A stretch of DNA of 64,000 nt from contig NC_037092.1 of NCBI RefSeq assembly GCF_002994745.2, forward strand, positions 78,891,824 to 78,955,823, in the 5' to 3' direction. Positions 50,783 through 61,800 of the stretch are shown here, piece by piece; within the stretch, counting starts at the first letter, position 1, and each line of letters starts with the position of its first letter. The notes beneath the pieces were generated by a model that was not told the DNA's origin, searched no databases, and worked only from the letters and a program-made list of their open reading frames with translations. The stretch is from Rosa chinensis. Lineage: Eukaryota > Streptophyta > Magnoliopsida > Rosales > Rosaceae. A program made the position numbers and the translations under genes.

Positions 50783-52696
50783 TGATATGCTAAAAGTAAG
50801 CGTATAATTTAACCCTGAAAATGTCATCGTTAGTATAGAATAAGTAGGGATCGTTCTAACCGGGGATTGAGGGTACACCAGTAATTGCAAAAAACAACTA
50901 AAGAATTAAAATAAGTATAAAGTATTATTTACAAAAATAAAACAAAGAAAAGAGATGTATACACAAATAAGGGGGTTTTAGGATTATAAAATTAAAATTA
51001 AAATAAATAAAATAAAGAAAGGTAAAAACATATATACAAGGGTGGAACGCAAGGAACAAAGATCAAATCCACAATCATATGAATGAAATCCAATCACAAT
51101 TCCTATAGTTGATCTTCTATGTCATGAGAAAGAAGTTGACCATGTGAAACGTTAGAAAGCAAACGATTTCCCATATTTTACTTTCCTTGAATAATTAATC
51201 TAAGTGAAAGCACCTAAATCAATCCTATTGAACATGCAATCATAGTCTAGAAAGCTAGCTAATCAAGAACACATTCAATGCATGAAGAACAAAGAAAGGA
51301 TGTCAACCAAAGTGCACAACCTAGTTATGAATAAGTTCACCTATTTGCAATCCTCCTTAATTGATTTTGACTTTTGTCCAAAGCCTTCACTACTTAAATT
51401 AGCTCCAATTACATGCATATATCCTAAGTTGGCCACCAAAGAACATAAACATGAAAAAGTTTTCTATAATCCAAAATCAATCAAGCAATCTCACATAAGC
51501 AACATTTAAATCAACATATAAAAATCACAACTTTATTTCAAAACATAAAAATAGGCTTTAAACTTTGCCCTTAATGTTTATGTCAACTAGAAATCAAGTT
51601 CATACGAAATCAAAACAAAGAAAACCAAAAAGGTTACAAGGAATAAGATAGAATTACACCATGAAGGATGAATGGTGGAAAGCTTGAGACGTTGGTCTTG
51701 GATCTTGAAAGCAAGGCTCCAAAGCTTCACGACACAAGGTGGATGATGGCGGCTAGGAGGCTTCATGGCTTCTTCTTCTCTTTTTCTCTTTGCTTGAAGA
51801 CGCAGAGACTTGAAACTAGAGGGTGGAGAGAAAGCTTGACGTTATGGAGAGAATTTTCTGAATGAAGAGGTGTGTCTTGTGGTGTAGCATAGGGGGGTTT
51901 ATATAGGGAAAGGCAAGGCTTCATGAATTTAATTTCTAAGGAATTTTCTTGTTGCACCACACAGCTCCAACCAATGAATTAATGCCACATCAGCTCTGCC
52001 ATGTCACTCAACCAATCAAAAAGCTCCAAAATAAATCCATAATCTTTCCAAATATATTATTGCTGATTTTCCCAAGATTTAATCTGATTTTATTCACAAT
52101 TTTCGGCCAAATATCTAGGCATGAACCTAGACAATGTATCCGGACGCATTTTGGACCTTTTCTCCCTTAAATCTCTCAATGGCTTTATCCTTAATGTCCT
52201 CCCCTTGATTTCTCTTGATTTTCACATTAAAATTGCAGATTTTATTCTCTAATTTCAGCCAACATATCTTGAGGGAATTAAGGAATGAATCTGGACTTGT
52301 TTTGAGTCTTTTCTTGTTGCACAATACCATGAAACTCTCCCTTGATTTTCTCAACGTAATCTCCTTGATTTCCCATGCAAAAATCAGATTTAATCTCCCA
52401 TAATATCTTCAATCCATGTGATCTCCTAATGCCTTCAGGTTTCCTAGCCTCATCAGGATTCCTGCGTTGACTGGGATTCCTAGTCGGACCAGGAAAACTC
52501 CATTTCTTCATTTAAGCTCATTTCAGCTCCATTTTTTCCATGGTACCTAGAAAATAGAAACTTTTATTAAAATTACTAAAAATAGAAACTTTCTAAAGAT
52601 GGAAACTTTCCTAAACAAGAAGGATTTATTTAAGGAAATAACTAAGTAAATATGAGGAAATAACAATTAAAACGTTGCATTAAAATGCTCCTATCA
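50783..52696 (-). mobile_element. LTR-like insertion 1.9 kb in E2
   Basis: The segment splits the viral frame between the movement and coat regions. Its ends are TGATAGGAGCATTTTAATGC and (minus strand) GCATATCA, giving short TGATA/TATCA inverted ends. TATATAAAC lies near 51897-51906 on the minus strand, followed by a leader-like stretch. No coding domain is visible. Best explained as a solo LTR or a non-autonomous LTR derivative. A clear target-site duplication is not seen. Confidence 0.6.
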
Positions 52697-53025
52697 TGTT
52701 ATAGCTTCTTCTAAGAAGATTGTTGTTTATCCTGATATTTTCAGGACAGACGTCACTTCTTCTGTGATTGTCAAATTTGAGACTGATATCTCCAGTCTTT
52801 CTGCTTTCATAGATTGCCGCTTTGGCATTTTCTGCTGGTTTTTTCGGACCATATAATTTCCATTCAATAGGAAAAGTTACTTCATTCCAAGTAACCTTGT
52901 GAATCTGTTGTGAATGGTTCTTCTGAATGGTGAGGAACCCAGTAGTAAGACCTGGAATATTTGATATCCTTGTCTTTGGTTCTATTGTGGTACTCATCAG
53001 TTTATAGTATATTCTGTATACTATT
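52697..53025 (-). pseudogene. E2 pararetrovirus movement-protein segment, 3' part
   Basis: The frame reads IVYRIYYKLMSTTIEPKTR, then HKVTWNEVTFPIEWKLYGP and KTGDISLKFDNHRRSD, typical of the C-terminal half of a caulimovirid movement protein. It is cut on both sides by the LTR-like insertions. Confidence 0.8.
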
Positions 53026-55772
53026 TGTTGAGAGAAAATTGCACACAGTGAGCGAAAATGTCACCCAACATAATTTCACTCGTATTCATTTAGTGAACAG
53101 AGTTTTAATTATTTTGGGTTCGACCCATTCAAGACAAAATGTGTCTCTTAATTACAATCCCTTGTTATAGGAAAACACCATTTGATTCCATTTATGAAGA
53201 AACCAATTGTGGATGTGTGTTTGTTTATTTGTTTTTGCGGCTGCACCAGGATATTTGAATGGGTTGCCTACGTACCCTTGGGGGTGGGATCAAGCCACTC
53301 GTAGTTCAAGAATTCCAATGGGTAAATAACCCATTGGAGGGTATTGCTTTTGGAATGTGAATAGTATTTGGACGAATTTGGTGTAAGTGAACCAGGGATT
53401 CGATTTGTTTGGAAAGGTTGTGACGTTTCCTTGTGTTTGGCGCAATTTGACTTATGAGATCAGGGATTCGGATTGGATGAACCAGGGAGTCATGGATTTT
53501 ATTTGGAAAAGGCTTGCGATGTTTCCTGGTGTTTGACATAATTTGACTGATGAGGTCAGGGATTCGGGTTGGATGAACTAGGGAGTCAGAGATTTTGTTT
53601 GGACTTGCGGTTGCATCTAGTGGGTCGCTAGATTACCTACATACCCTCGAGGAGGGATCAAACCGTTGTAGTTCTTGAGTTTGTATTTCTGGTGTTGGCA
53701 GAATTTGACTGGAGTTAGTGATTCAATTTAGGACTGGCTGAATTTTGACTGGTGGAGTCAGGAATTTTGACTGGTGTTGCTAGATTGCCTACATACCCTG
53801 TAAAGGGATCAAACTGTTATAATTCAGAAGAATCTGTATTTCTGGTTTTGTACCGACTTTTGTGTTTGACGGATGTATAAATATTTTTTGAACCCGTCAA
53901 ATGTATTTCTTTTGGACACCTAATTAACAGAGTGTCCGCTAATTTGATTTGGGCACCCGCGTGTCGAGCTTTGTATTTGGGCCCTGAGACTTGAGATGGA
54001 CTTTGCACTGCGTCATTTGGCTCTGAAGTTGTCAGCGAGTAATTTGGTGAGGCCCAAAACTTGCATTGAAGGTGTCTTACTTGGTGATGGATTTTTGATT
54101 TAGACACCATCGAGATGAATAATTGAATCTGTGCTCAGAGTTCGAAGTGGACTGGATCTTTGATGCAGGGACTTTGATGTAGAGACCGAGATGTGAGACC
54201 GGCTTGATTGATCACAATAGCTTAATCTGGTCTTTGTACAAATATATCCCCATTTGCAATCATTCCCTTGTGTCACGGTTAAAAAACAATCAAGCCAATT
54301 TTAATTAGTTTGGCTTGCAAGCTTGGAACACTATCACCACTACATGCACAGACCATTCATCTTAATTTGTGACCCACATCTTTAATTGCATTTTGGCTAA
54401 ACAACTGCAATTCTTTGTAATCAACATAAAGACAATCTTTGCTTTGCTTTACACCAATTCGCTGTGCTTCAATAAGTACTTTAGTTGTGGGTTGTCTTCT
54501 TGTTTATCAAATACACCACCGCTTCAATTAAACGTAGCATGTTCAAGTTTGAATATTTGTCCAATTAAACAATTCAGCTTGGCCTCCATTTTTTTTGTTT
54601 TCTTATTGATAAAACCACCGTCAATTAAGCAAGGCTTGTTTGTCTTCTTGCTGATCAGACCACCGCTTTAAGAGACAAAGCAAAGTGAGATTGCTCTTTC
54701 TTTTGCGTCTGGGCCTTTGGAACTTGTCTTGCCTTCATACTCTGACAATAGCAATATACTAATATCAGAGCTTCTGTATGTAGGCTTTGATTGTTCTCCA
54801 CCGCAAAGTTCCAATTACTTTTCTTATATGTGTCGCTTGGAGCAGAAACAACTTAACTGCAGATTTCTTCTCTTTGTGGCGCTATCATCAGCAACAACTT
54901 AAGTAATGATCAACTGAAAGAGTTGGTCGATCATGGAGAAAACTTTGGAGGGGGCTTTAGCACTTTAACGGCTGTTCATGAACAACCATTTCTATGCATA
55001 GCAGCACCATTTTGGAGGAGTTTTGGGCACGAAACTTGGCTGTTCATGAACAACCACTTTGTTTCGATGCTTTAAGCTTTAGAGAGCAGCAAAGACATTA
55101 TCTTGGAAGGCCTGGAAAGGCTCTAATGGTTGTGGTCGTTGCATGAACGGCCTATTAGAGTCTTTTAACACCATATGAAAGTTGCACCATGGAGGAAGGC
55201 AGAGTTCTTCTCCCTGTCATAAGCATCATCGGTAAAATCTTATGTAGGAAAGAATAACCATGGAATACCTGCAGCTTTTCTTCTTTCCCCGATAGCAAAT
55301 TTCGTAGTTGGACCTTTCTTTTCTGCCTCTCTGTGCTGCGTATCCTCTTCCACTCTCTGTATTTCTGCTCTGTAGCCTTTTTTCTCCTCTACTACGTGTA
55401 TCTTTTGTATTTCTCTCCCCCTGTAGTGTTTTTTTGTCCTCCTCCAATTGTTGTAAAGAGTTTCTTTATATAGGCAACGTATAGAGATAAGAGATATCTT
55501 GTTGACCTCAATTTGATTAATTTGAATTCTTCAAATGACGATAAGCACTCCCACATTCAAGCTTGTAGCCGTGAGAATTATCTACAACTTCCAATATATG
55601 ATTTGAATTTGAAAGCTTGATATAAGGCTAGCCATCTGATTGCTACTTGGAAGAAAAGTCCACAAGTTCAAATGATAACAAGTCATGGCTTTATATGATT
55701 ACACCACCTATAATTAAGCCATCTGCTACCGTACGTATCGTTTCTCTTCTAGAGATAATAACAAAGACCACA
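53026..55772 (-). mobile_element. LTR-like insertion 2.7 kb in E2
   Basis: It splits the movement-protein region. Ends are TGTGGTCTTTG (minus) and CTCTCAACA, i.e. TG...CA; exact limits are uncertain. Minus-strand CCTATATAAAG at about 55464-55474 is a good TATA box. The downstream part holds about 120-bp imperfect repeats (53380-53640: 'gaaccagggagtca', 'ggtttgacataatttgact' type) and 'gcctacgtaccc' motifs found in plant LTR elements. No protein domain is seen. Likely a solo LTR or LARD. Confidence 0.5.
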
Positions 55773-56355
55773 TTCAAGAGGTGGGCTGGACTTATCATTC
55801 TTGTGTTTTTTTGAAAAGTCAAACGAATTTGTTTTGTTGATTTGGTGGCCAAGTCAAACTCTACCAGTATATTTGATGCAATGGGTTCCCACTTTTCTGA
55901 TTTATTTTGAAAGACCATCACCATGTAGTTTTTTGAATGTAGCCCCGTTGTGAATTTTTTGGTTTCAACGCGAGTTCTTGCATATCTTTTTTCATAGATA
56001 TGTCATCTGTCTTGACTCTCAGTTTGAGACAGTGAGCTGCATCTTTCAAGCTGGTTGAGAAGTTTGGGAAACAGTTGAAATACGCCACTTGATTGCATAG
56101 GGATGCTTCAAGGGTTCCCAACAGGCTAGCTTGAAAATCTGTTAGTATATTGTCTTGTAAGACACATAGGACTGAACAGTTTATGCCTTCTCGGGCAAGA
56201 AGTTTTATGCCTACTTGGACTGCTCCAATATGCATAAATTGATAATTTTTTGTTCTTGCTCTGGCAACTTCTGCAGGAGTGATCATCAGTAGATCTGTTT
56301 CTCCTGTCGTTGAGGGGGTTGTAAATTCCAATAATTTGAAGTGATGGCTATCCAT
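55773..56355 (-). pseudogene. E2 pararetrovirus movement protein, 5' part
   Basis: Begins MDSHHFKLLEFTTPSTTGE and has EVARARTKNYQFMHIGAVQV and LLGTLEASLCNQVAYFNCFP, matching the movement-protein core (the E1 ORF3 equivalent is IHIGTILIGIAGLTRAQVG). A frame change near 55920 leads to KWEPIASNILVEFDLATKST. The ATG at 56355 is the polyprotein start; no small ORF1/ORF2 is visible before it, unlike E1. Confidence 0.85.
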
Positions 56356-56754
56356 CAGATCAAACGTTCCTCTTTTCTCTTTCTTTCTTCAATTCTTTGC
56401 TAGTATTTCTACAGATGACTTTTAACTGAAGTCTGTCAACGATCGAAATTATGAATAGTAAAGCTTAACTGTTTACCGTTGAATATAGAGGATGAAATTT
56501 AGCTGCAATTATAATTTAGACAAATAAATTCAAGATGGGCCCACCACGTTTCATCAAAAGTAAAGTAAAAGGAAACAAATTAATAGTAAAAGTAAGAATT
56601 GGAGAGAGAGAGAAGGATACTAATGATATAAACATTAGGTGAAAAGAATAGTTGGGAGGAAAAAAGAAAATTTTTGTGTGAATGAGGTTGAAAATAAGTT
56701 GGTGGAGTGTATGGGGTGTATTTTGGTATTCTATGGGTAAGTGGTCATTATCCC
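56356..56754 (-). other. E2 5' non-coding region to the TIR
   Basis: About 400 bp, AT-rich, ending in the terminal repeat. I see no tRNA-Met primer site here or at the promoter side, so the E2 copy seems to lack the primer site. Confidence 0.55.
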
Positions 56755-56763
56755 TTACAACTA

Positions 56764-57640
56764 CTCGGTACTTTAGGATTCTATTGGGTGCTTTTGCGAT
56801 GCTAAATTGGGGTTTTCTTTTATTCTAATCGTTGATTTGTAATTACCGAAAAGAAGTCTTATTTTGATGCTCAAGTTTTTTCTCTTGTGTGTTGTTGTGA
56901 AGGTAGGCTGATTGAAAATTGATTTTTTTCCATATTGGGCTATCCTGATGTTGCGTCTTTGAGGTTTCAGGGTAAGATAATAAAGATGATAAAGATTAAT
57001 GATGTCATGGCTCTATTGTTAGCATAAGTTGGGATGCCTCTACAAAAGGAGAGGGATAAATGTGCTCTAAATTTCTTACATAAGGCCTAAACTTATCTTT
57101 TCCTTTGATCAATTTCTTGGCCAACATAATGATAATGTTATACTCAGTATTTTTTAGGTGCTGATTTAGTTTACTTTGATCTCAGATTCTTCTACATTCA
57201 TGTACTTTTCTCTTAGGTCTTCTGTTCTGTCTCATTATCTGAATTATTCATAGGAACTAACAAATGTGGCTAAGAATGGGATTTGCTTTTGGTATATGGA
57301 AGTTGTAATCATAGCTTTTGAGATCCAGTGTTAGATATCTGGAAGTTGTAAAGAGTGCAAGAACTCCTAGCATGGAGTTGATATGTAATGGAATGGGAAT
57401 GAGCTCTAATTCAGTTTATCCTGTTCCAGCTGCGTTGGAATTATTTCTGTTTGCAGATGTGTTCGAATTTATGCAAATTACAAAGCCATTTGATTTGAAC
57501 TATTAAAACTGGGTATGTTAGAGAATTTCATCTCTGCAAGAATTACCAGGAATCAATTTTGTTACCATAAAACAACTCTGGATGGGTCCATGGGTAAAAA
57601 TTTGTAGAAAACCAGAATTGGAAATTTTATTTTTTGGGTA
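56764..57640 (+). repeat. Duplicated locus, copy 2, part 3
   Basis: Matches 9995-10855 in order (ctcttgtgt.gttgtgaagg, ggctgattgaaaattgat, gccaacataatgataatg, ggaattggaaattttat). It ends at 57640 at the same point where copy 1 ends (10855), so the duplicated unit has a defined right edge. Confidence 0.9.
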
Positions 57641-58880
57641 TTTTGGTACCAACTGGCGTCAAACGACATGAGAGTCGTAGCAAACTAGCAATTAAGCAAA
57701 GAAACCAAGCGCGTGAGGAGCTGAGTAGGCAATATTATATACAAAGAAGGGTCCATGACCATCAGCCCCAAAATTGGGAAATTTTGGCCCAGTTGCCCCA
57801 GAAAGAAAAAACTGTTCCCATTAACCCAAACGTGAGTGAAAAAGACAATTTTACCCACCTTCAACTCCTTTATGGCGGTTCGTTTTCCACCATTTTTCAG
57901 TTTCAAAAAAAAAAAATAACGCGCTCTCTCTCTCGCACTCGCTCTCGCTCTCGATCTCTCTCTCACTCTCGATTCGCAGTTTCTCCACCAACTCTGCTAT
58001 CTAGACCAACTCCGGCGGCGATTCAACGTTCTCCGGCGGCGATTCAACGTTCTCCGGCGTCGATTCAACGTTCTCCGGCTTCGGTATTATAGAAAGTGAG
58101 TGGAAATCTCTGTTCCGTTTCAGATTCTTTACCTTTATGTGAGATTGAACTTGTTCATAGCCTAGGTTTGGTTAATCGAGTGGGCAAATGAGAAAAATAG
58201 TATTTTCCTGTTTCAAAATTAGAAAAATCTAGGATTTCGGTTTCAAATCTATTACAAATTCATGTTTTATGTTAACCGGGGACACAAAAATTGAAAAATA
58301 TGAAAATGAACATGTATTGTGAGCTTATTTCAGGGCAATAGATGTCTATTGCCCCAAAACAGAAGCTTCTATTGGGGACCAATAGACGTCCATAAAGCCA
58401 AAACAGAAGCCTGTATTGGGGGCCAATAGACATCTATTGGGCAATAGACGTCTATTTCCCTGCAATATAGGCTTTTTTTGTTGGCCAATAGATGTATATT
58501 GCCCCGAAAGAACCTTCTGTTTTTGGATAATAGATGTCTATTGGGGCAATAGACGTCTATTGGTCCCCAATACAGGCTTCTGTTGTTGGCCAATAGATGT
58601 ATATTGCCCCGAAAGAACCTTCTGTTTCGGGACAATAGATGTCTACTAGGGCTATAGACGTCTATTATGCCAAAACAGATGCTGCTATTGGGGGCCAATA
58701 GACATCTATTGGCCCCAATAGAAGCTTCTGTTGGAGATTATATATCTCTATTGGGGACCAATACATGTCTATTGGTCCCCAATAGAGGCTATTGTTTTGG
58801 GATAATAGATGTTTAATGGGGTTCAGTAATTGAATGTGGATGTGCAATAATGAATTGTTCTTCTTTCCTTTATTAGCAGA
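57641..58880 (+). other. 5' region of the Mutator-like element and Ulp1 gene
   Basis: 'gggaaattttggcccagttg' at 57776 followed by 'ccccagaaag' resembles the E1 right terminus and is a candidate TIR. A CT-rich 5'UTR follows (57920-57970), then 'ttcaacgttctccggcggcg'-type triplications (58020-58080). A donor GTGAGT near 58096 and the acceptor 'tattagcag' at 58871-58879 define a probable 5'UTR intron of about 780 bp, which contains the palindromic repeat array. Confidence 0.5.
58333..58820. repeat. Palindromic repeat array in the 5'UTR intron
   Basis: More than ten copies of CAATAGACGTCTATTG or variants are interleaved with 'aaaacagaagcttct' and 'ttgccccgaaagaacctt' spacers. A larger unit of about 105 bp is seen (copies of 'ttggccaatagatgtatatt' at about 58482 and 58587). 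Confidence 0.95.
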
Positions 58881-61800
58881 ATGCCAAGAACCAAACGACC
58901 ACAATTCAGCTGCATCTTTGAAGAAAATATGGACGAAACACAAAGATCAGAAGAACAAACACTTCGGCAAAGGATGGAAGTGATAAAGTCTAGGAAGTCA
59001 TCACGAAGAAAAGAAGAAACTTCTAGTAATGACGAAGAAGTAGAAGAAGAAGGAGAAGAAACAGAGGAGGAAGAAGAAGTACAAGAAGAAGGAGAAGAAA
59101 CAGAGGAACAAGAAGAAGAAGAAGAAGAAGAAGAAGAGAAGGAGGAAGAGGAGGAGGAGGATGATGATCGAGAAACAACACAAAGGTTTTATGTGCAGAC
59201 AAGGAGTCTAAGGAGCAAAAAGAAACAAGAGTATGATGAAGACGAGGCCGAACAGCCAACGAAAAAGAAGATCAAACGGGAAAAGTCTAACACGAAAGAG
59301 GAAAAGACAAAGAAAGGGGAAAGGAGGAACACAAAGACAACAGAAAAGGCAAAGATCCAGTGGAAGCAACAGAAATGCACTCTAAGTGCTTTCTGGAGAT
59401 TGATTGACACATATAGAGAGAAAATACCTAAAGGGGCTTGGGATATTTTGAGTACTACTGTATTTTGGGGGATGATCAGACCATTCTATGAGAAGAAGCT
59501 TACAGAAACTCAGCTCCACAAACATGAGGCAGACTTGGAGATTATACTGAAGTACTTTGATGTTAAAAAAGCCAAGTTTGTGTTTGGGGAGACAGAAATG
59601 GAAATAACATTGCAGGACATAAATGAATTGTTTGACCTGCCAACAACTGGTATTGAATGGGACCTGAGCAAGAAGGTGCTCAAGGAGGAACGGAAGGCAT
59701 CTTCGATATTTGACGTCAACATGAGGAAAGAAACAGTAATAAAACCTGATCTGGAAAACAAACTCAGCAAGGAGCTCGGCAAGAAGAAGAACGCTGATCC
59801 TAAGATAATTGCGGCACTGCTTATCATGTACCTCTTCAATGCATTCTTCTTCAGCAGGACATCAACAACCTTGACATGGGACCTCATCAACGCTTGTGAA
59901 GACATAGATAACATAAACAGTTTCAATTGGGCCAAGATGGTACTAGATTTTCTGCTGGATGGCCTTCAGAGGTACCGAAAAGATCATCCAACGACTCTTT
60001 CTGGCTGCATCATTCTCATATATGTAAGTACAATACTAATTTTCTGGTCTATTGCCCCCAATACATGTCTACTGCCCCCCAATACAGGGGTTAATACGTG
60101 TCTATTGGGGGGCAATAGACACGTATTGGTTGTCTGTTATTCATTTACTGACAAATATAATTTTGGTAACAGTACTGGTTCTTGGAGAAGACCAAGATCA
60201 GAAACTGGATTCCAGGAATGGAGGATGAGAAACCGAGATTTGTGAGGTGGTCGATAAAGGAGCTGTTCAACCTGCAGAAGCTCCATCAGAATCCAGACTG
60301 GCCAGAGGAGTTGATAAAAGATGGGCCTTGGTTAGAACATTGCTACATCAACTTGTCGGATACGGAGGAGGAGCAAGAAACACCAAGTTTCAACAACTGG
60401 GTAAGTTAGCAATTATAGTGGAATTGAACAAATGGTCTATTGGGGGGCAATAGACATCTATTGGCCCCCATTACTGGGTTCATAAGGTGTCTATTGGGGG
60501 GCAATAGACATCTATTGGCCCCCAATACTGGGTTCAGAAGGTGTCTATTGGGGGCAATAGACATCTATTGGCCCCCAATACTGGGTTCAGAAGGTGTCTA
60601 TTGGGGGGCAATAGACATCTATTGGCCCCCATTACTGGGTTCATAAGGTCGCTATTGGGGGCCAATATACATCTATTGCCCCCCAATAGACATTAGTGGT
60701 TTTTTCTTATTTTTTTGATTCAAGTGTTGTTTTATTGGTTACAGGTTCCCCAAGCGAGCCAAGACGAGGAAGAGGAGACCATAAGGCTTACTGGTAACAT
60801 GAAAGTTCTGCTAAAAGAAATGGATAGAGTGATTGAAGACAATGGTGAAAAACAGGAAATGGAGAAGCAAATGAAGAAACTATTGGAAGCAAATGAGGGG
60901 CTTGCAAACCATATTAGGGAGCTTTGGAAAAAGGTTACTGTTGCTGATGAGAAAATTGAGAGTATGGAGAAAAAAATGACTGAGGTGATGCAGGAAAACA
61001 GATCGCACCAGAACCACATAAAAGCTCTGAAGAAATGTTTGGCGAAAGGAACCAGCAGGAACCCTGACCTGAAAAGCAGTGAGCAACAAAATAATCAACA
61101 ACAGATGGTGCAGGTGTCGACCGAGAAAGATCACAGGAGGGAATCTACGGGGAACTTTGCAGAATATGACACTCAAACACCAGTCAACGAAGAACCAAGG
61201 GCAGCAGATCCAATTGATGCATCTCCAATATCTTACAAGAGTCCAGAACGGGAAGTGTTTGAGGATACACATTTGGTCACACTAAATGAGATGGAATCAG
61301 AAAAAATAGATCAACTTGTGTCGAAAATACTGGAAGCAGCTGAGACGGTTGAAATGCCTGAGGCAGGAACAGAAATGGCAGTACCATCGGTCCCCAGGGA
61401 GAAGAAAACGGTTGACATGCATTCAATCGAGAGGAATGTGAAAGTAAAAAGAGAAAGGCAGCTGTGAAGGACAAGGACGATGACTTTGAGTATGACACAC
61501 CAGAGATCCTGAAGACTTATGAAAAGAAAAGAAAGACTGCTGCACAGGAACAGCCAAAGCAGAAAAAGAAAGCACAACCGAAGCCGCCAACAAAAATTCA
61601 GAAAGGAAAAGAAGTGCAGCACCAAATACAAATAAAAGAGGTGAATTGTGAGAAGTACACATGGAAAACATTAAAGCCTGAACTAGCAAGACACTACCAG
61701 CAATTCTTTGAGATGGTGGATGACAATACGTGAGTGCATAGCATAACTTTCAAACCATGAATACTTCACAAACCCATATTAACTACATATTTTTCTGTTT

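Larger units (their letters stand above)
44548..56754 (-). mobile_element. TIR-bounded element enclosing a decayed pararetrovirus (block E2)
   Basis: The left end is GGGGTTAAGCCCGTTTACCC; the reverse complement of the right end is GGGATAATGACCACTTACCC (14 of 20 match). It is flanked by the perfect 9-bp repeat TTACAACTA (44539-44547 and 56755-56763). The E2 end GGGATAATGACCACTTACCC matches the E1 end GGGGAAATTCCCACTTACAC closely. Removing two LTR-like insertions leaves about 7.5 kb, the size of a caulimovirid genome, and viral sequence occupies most of it. No transposase is present. Confidence 0.75.

Noticed and set aside
59001..59410. Antisense Leu/Phe-rich ORFs
   Set aside because: They are the reverse complement of the poly-Glu coding segment of exon 1.
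60436..60693. CRISPR-like array (palindromic repeats with regular spacing)
   Set aside because: The spacers are as repetitive as the repeats, the array lies in an intron of a plant gene, and no cas gene is present.
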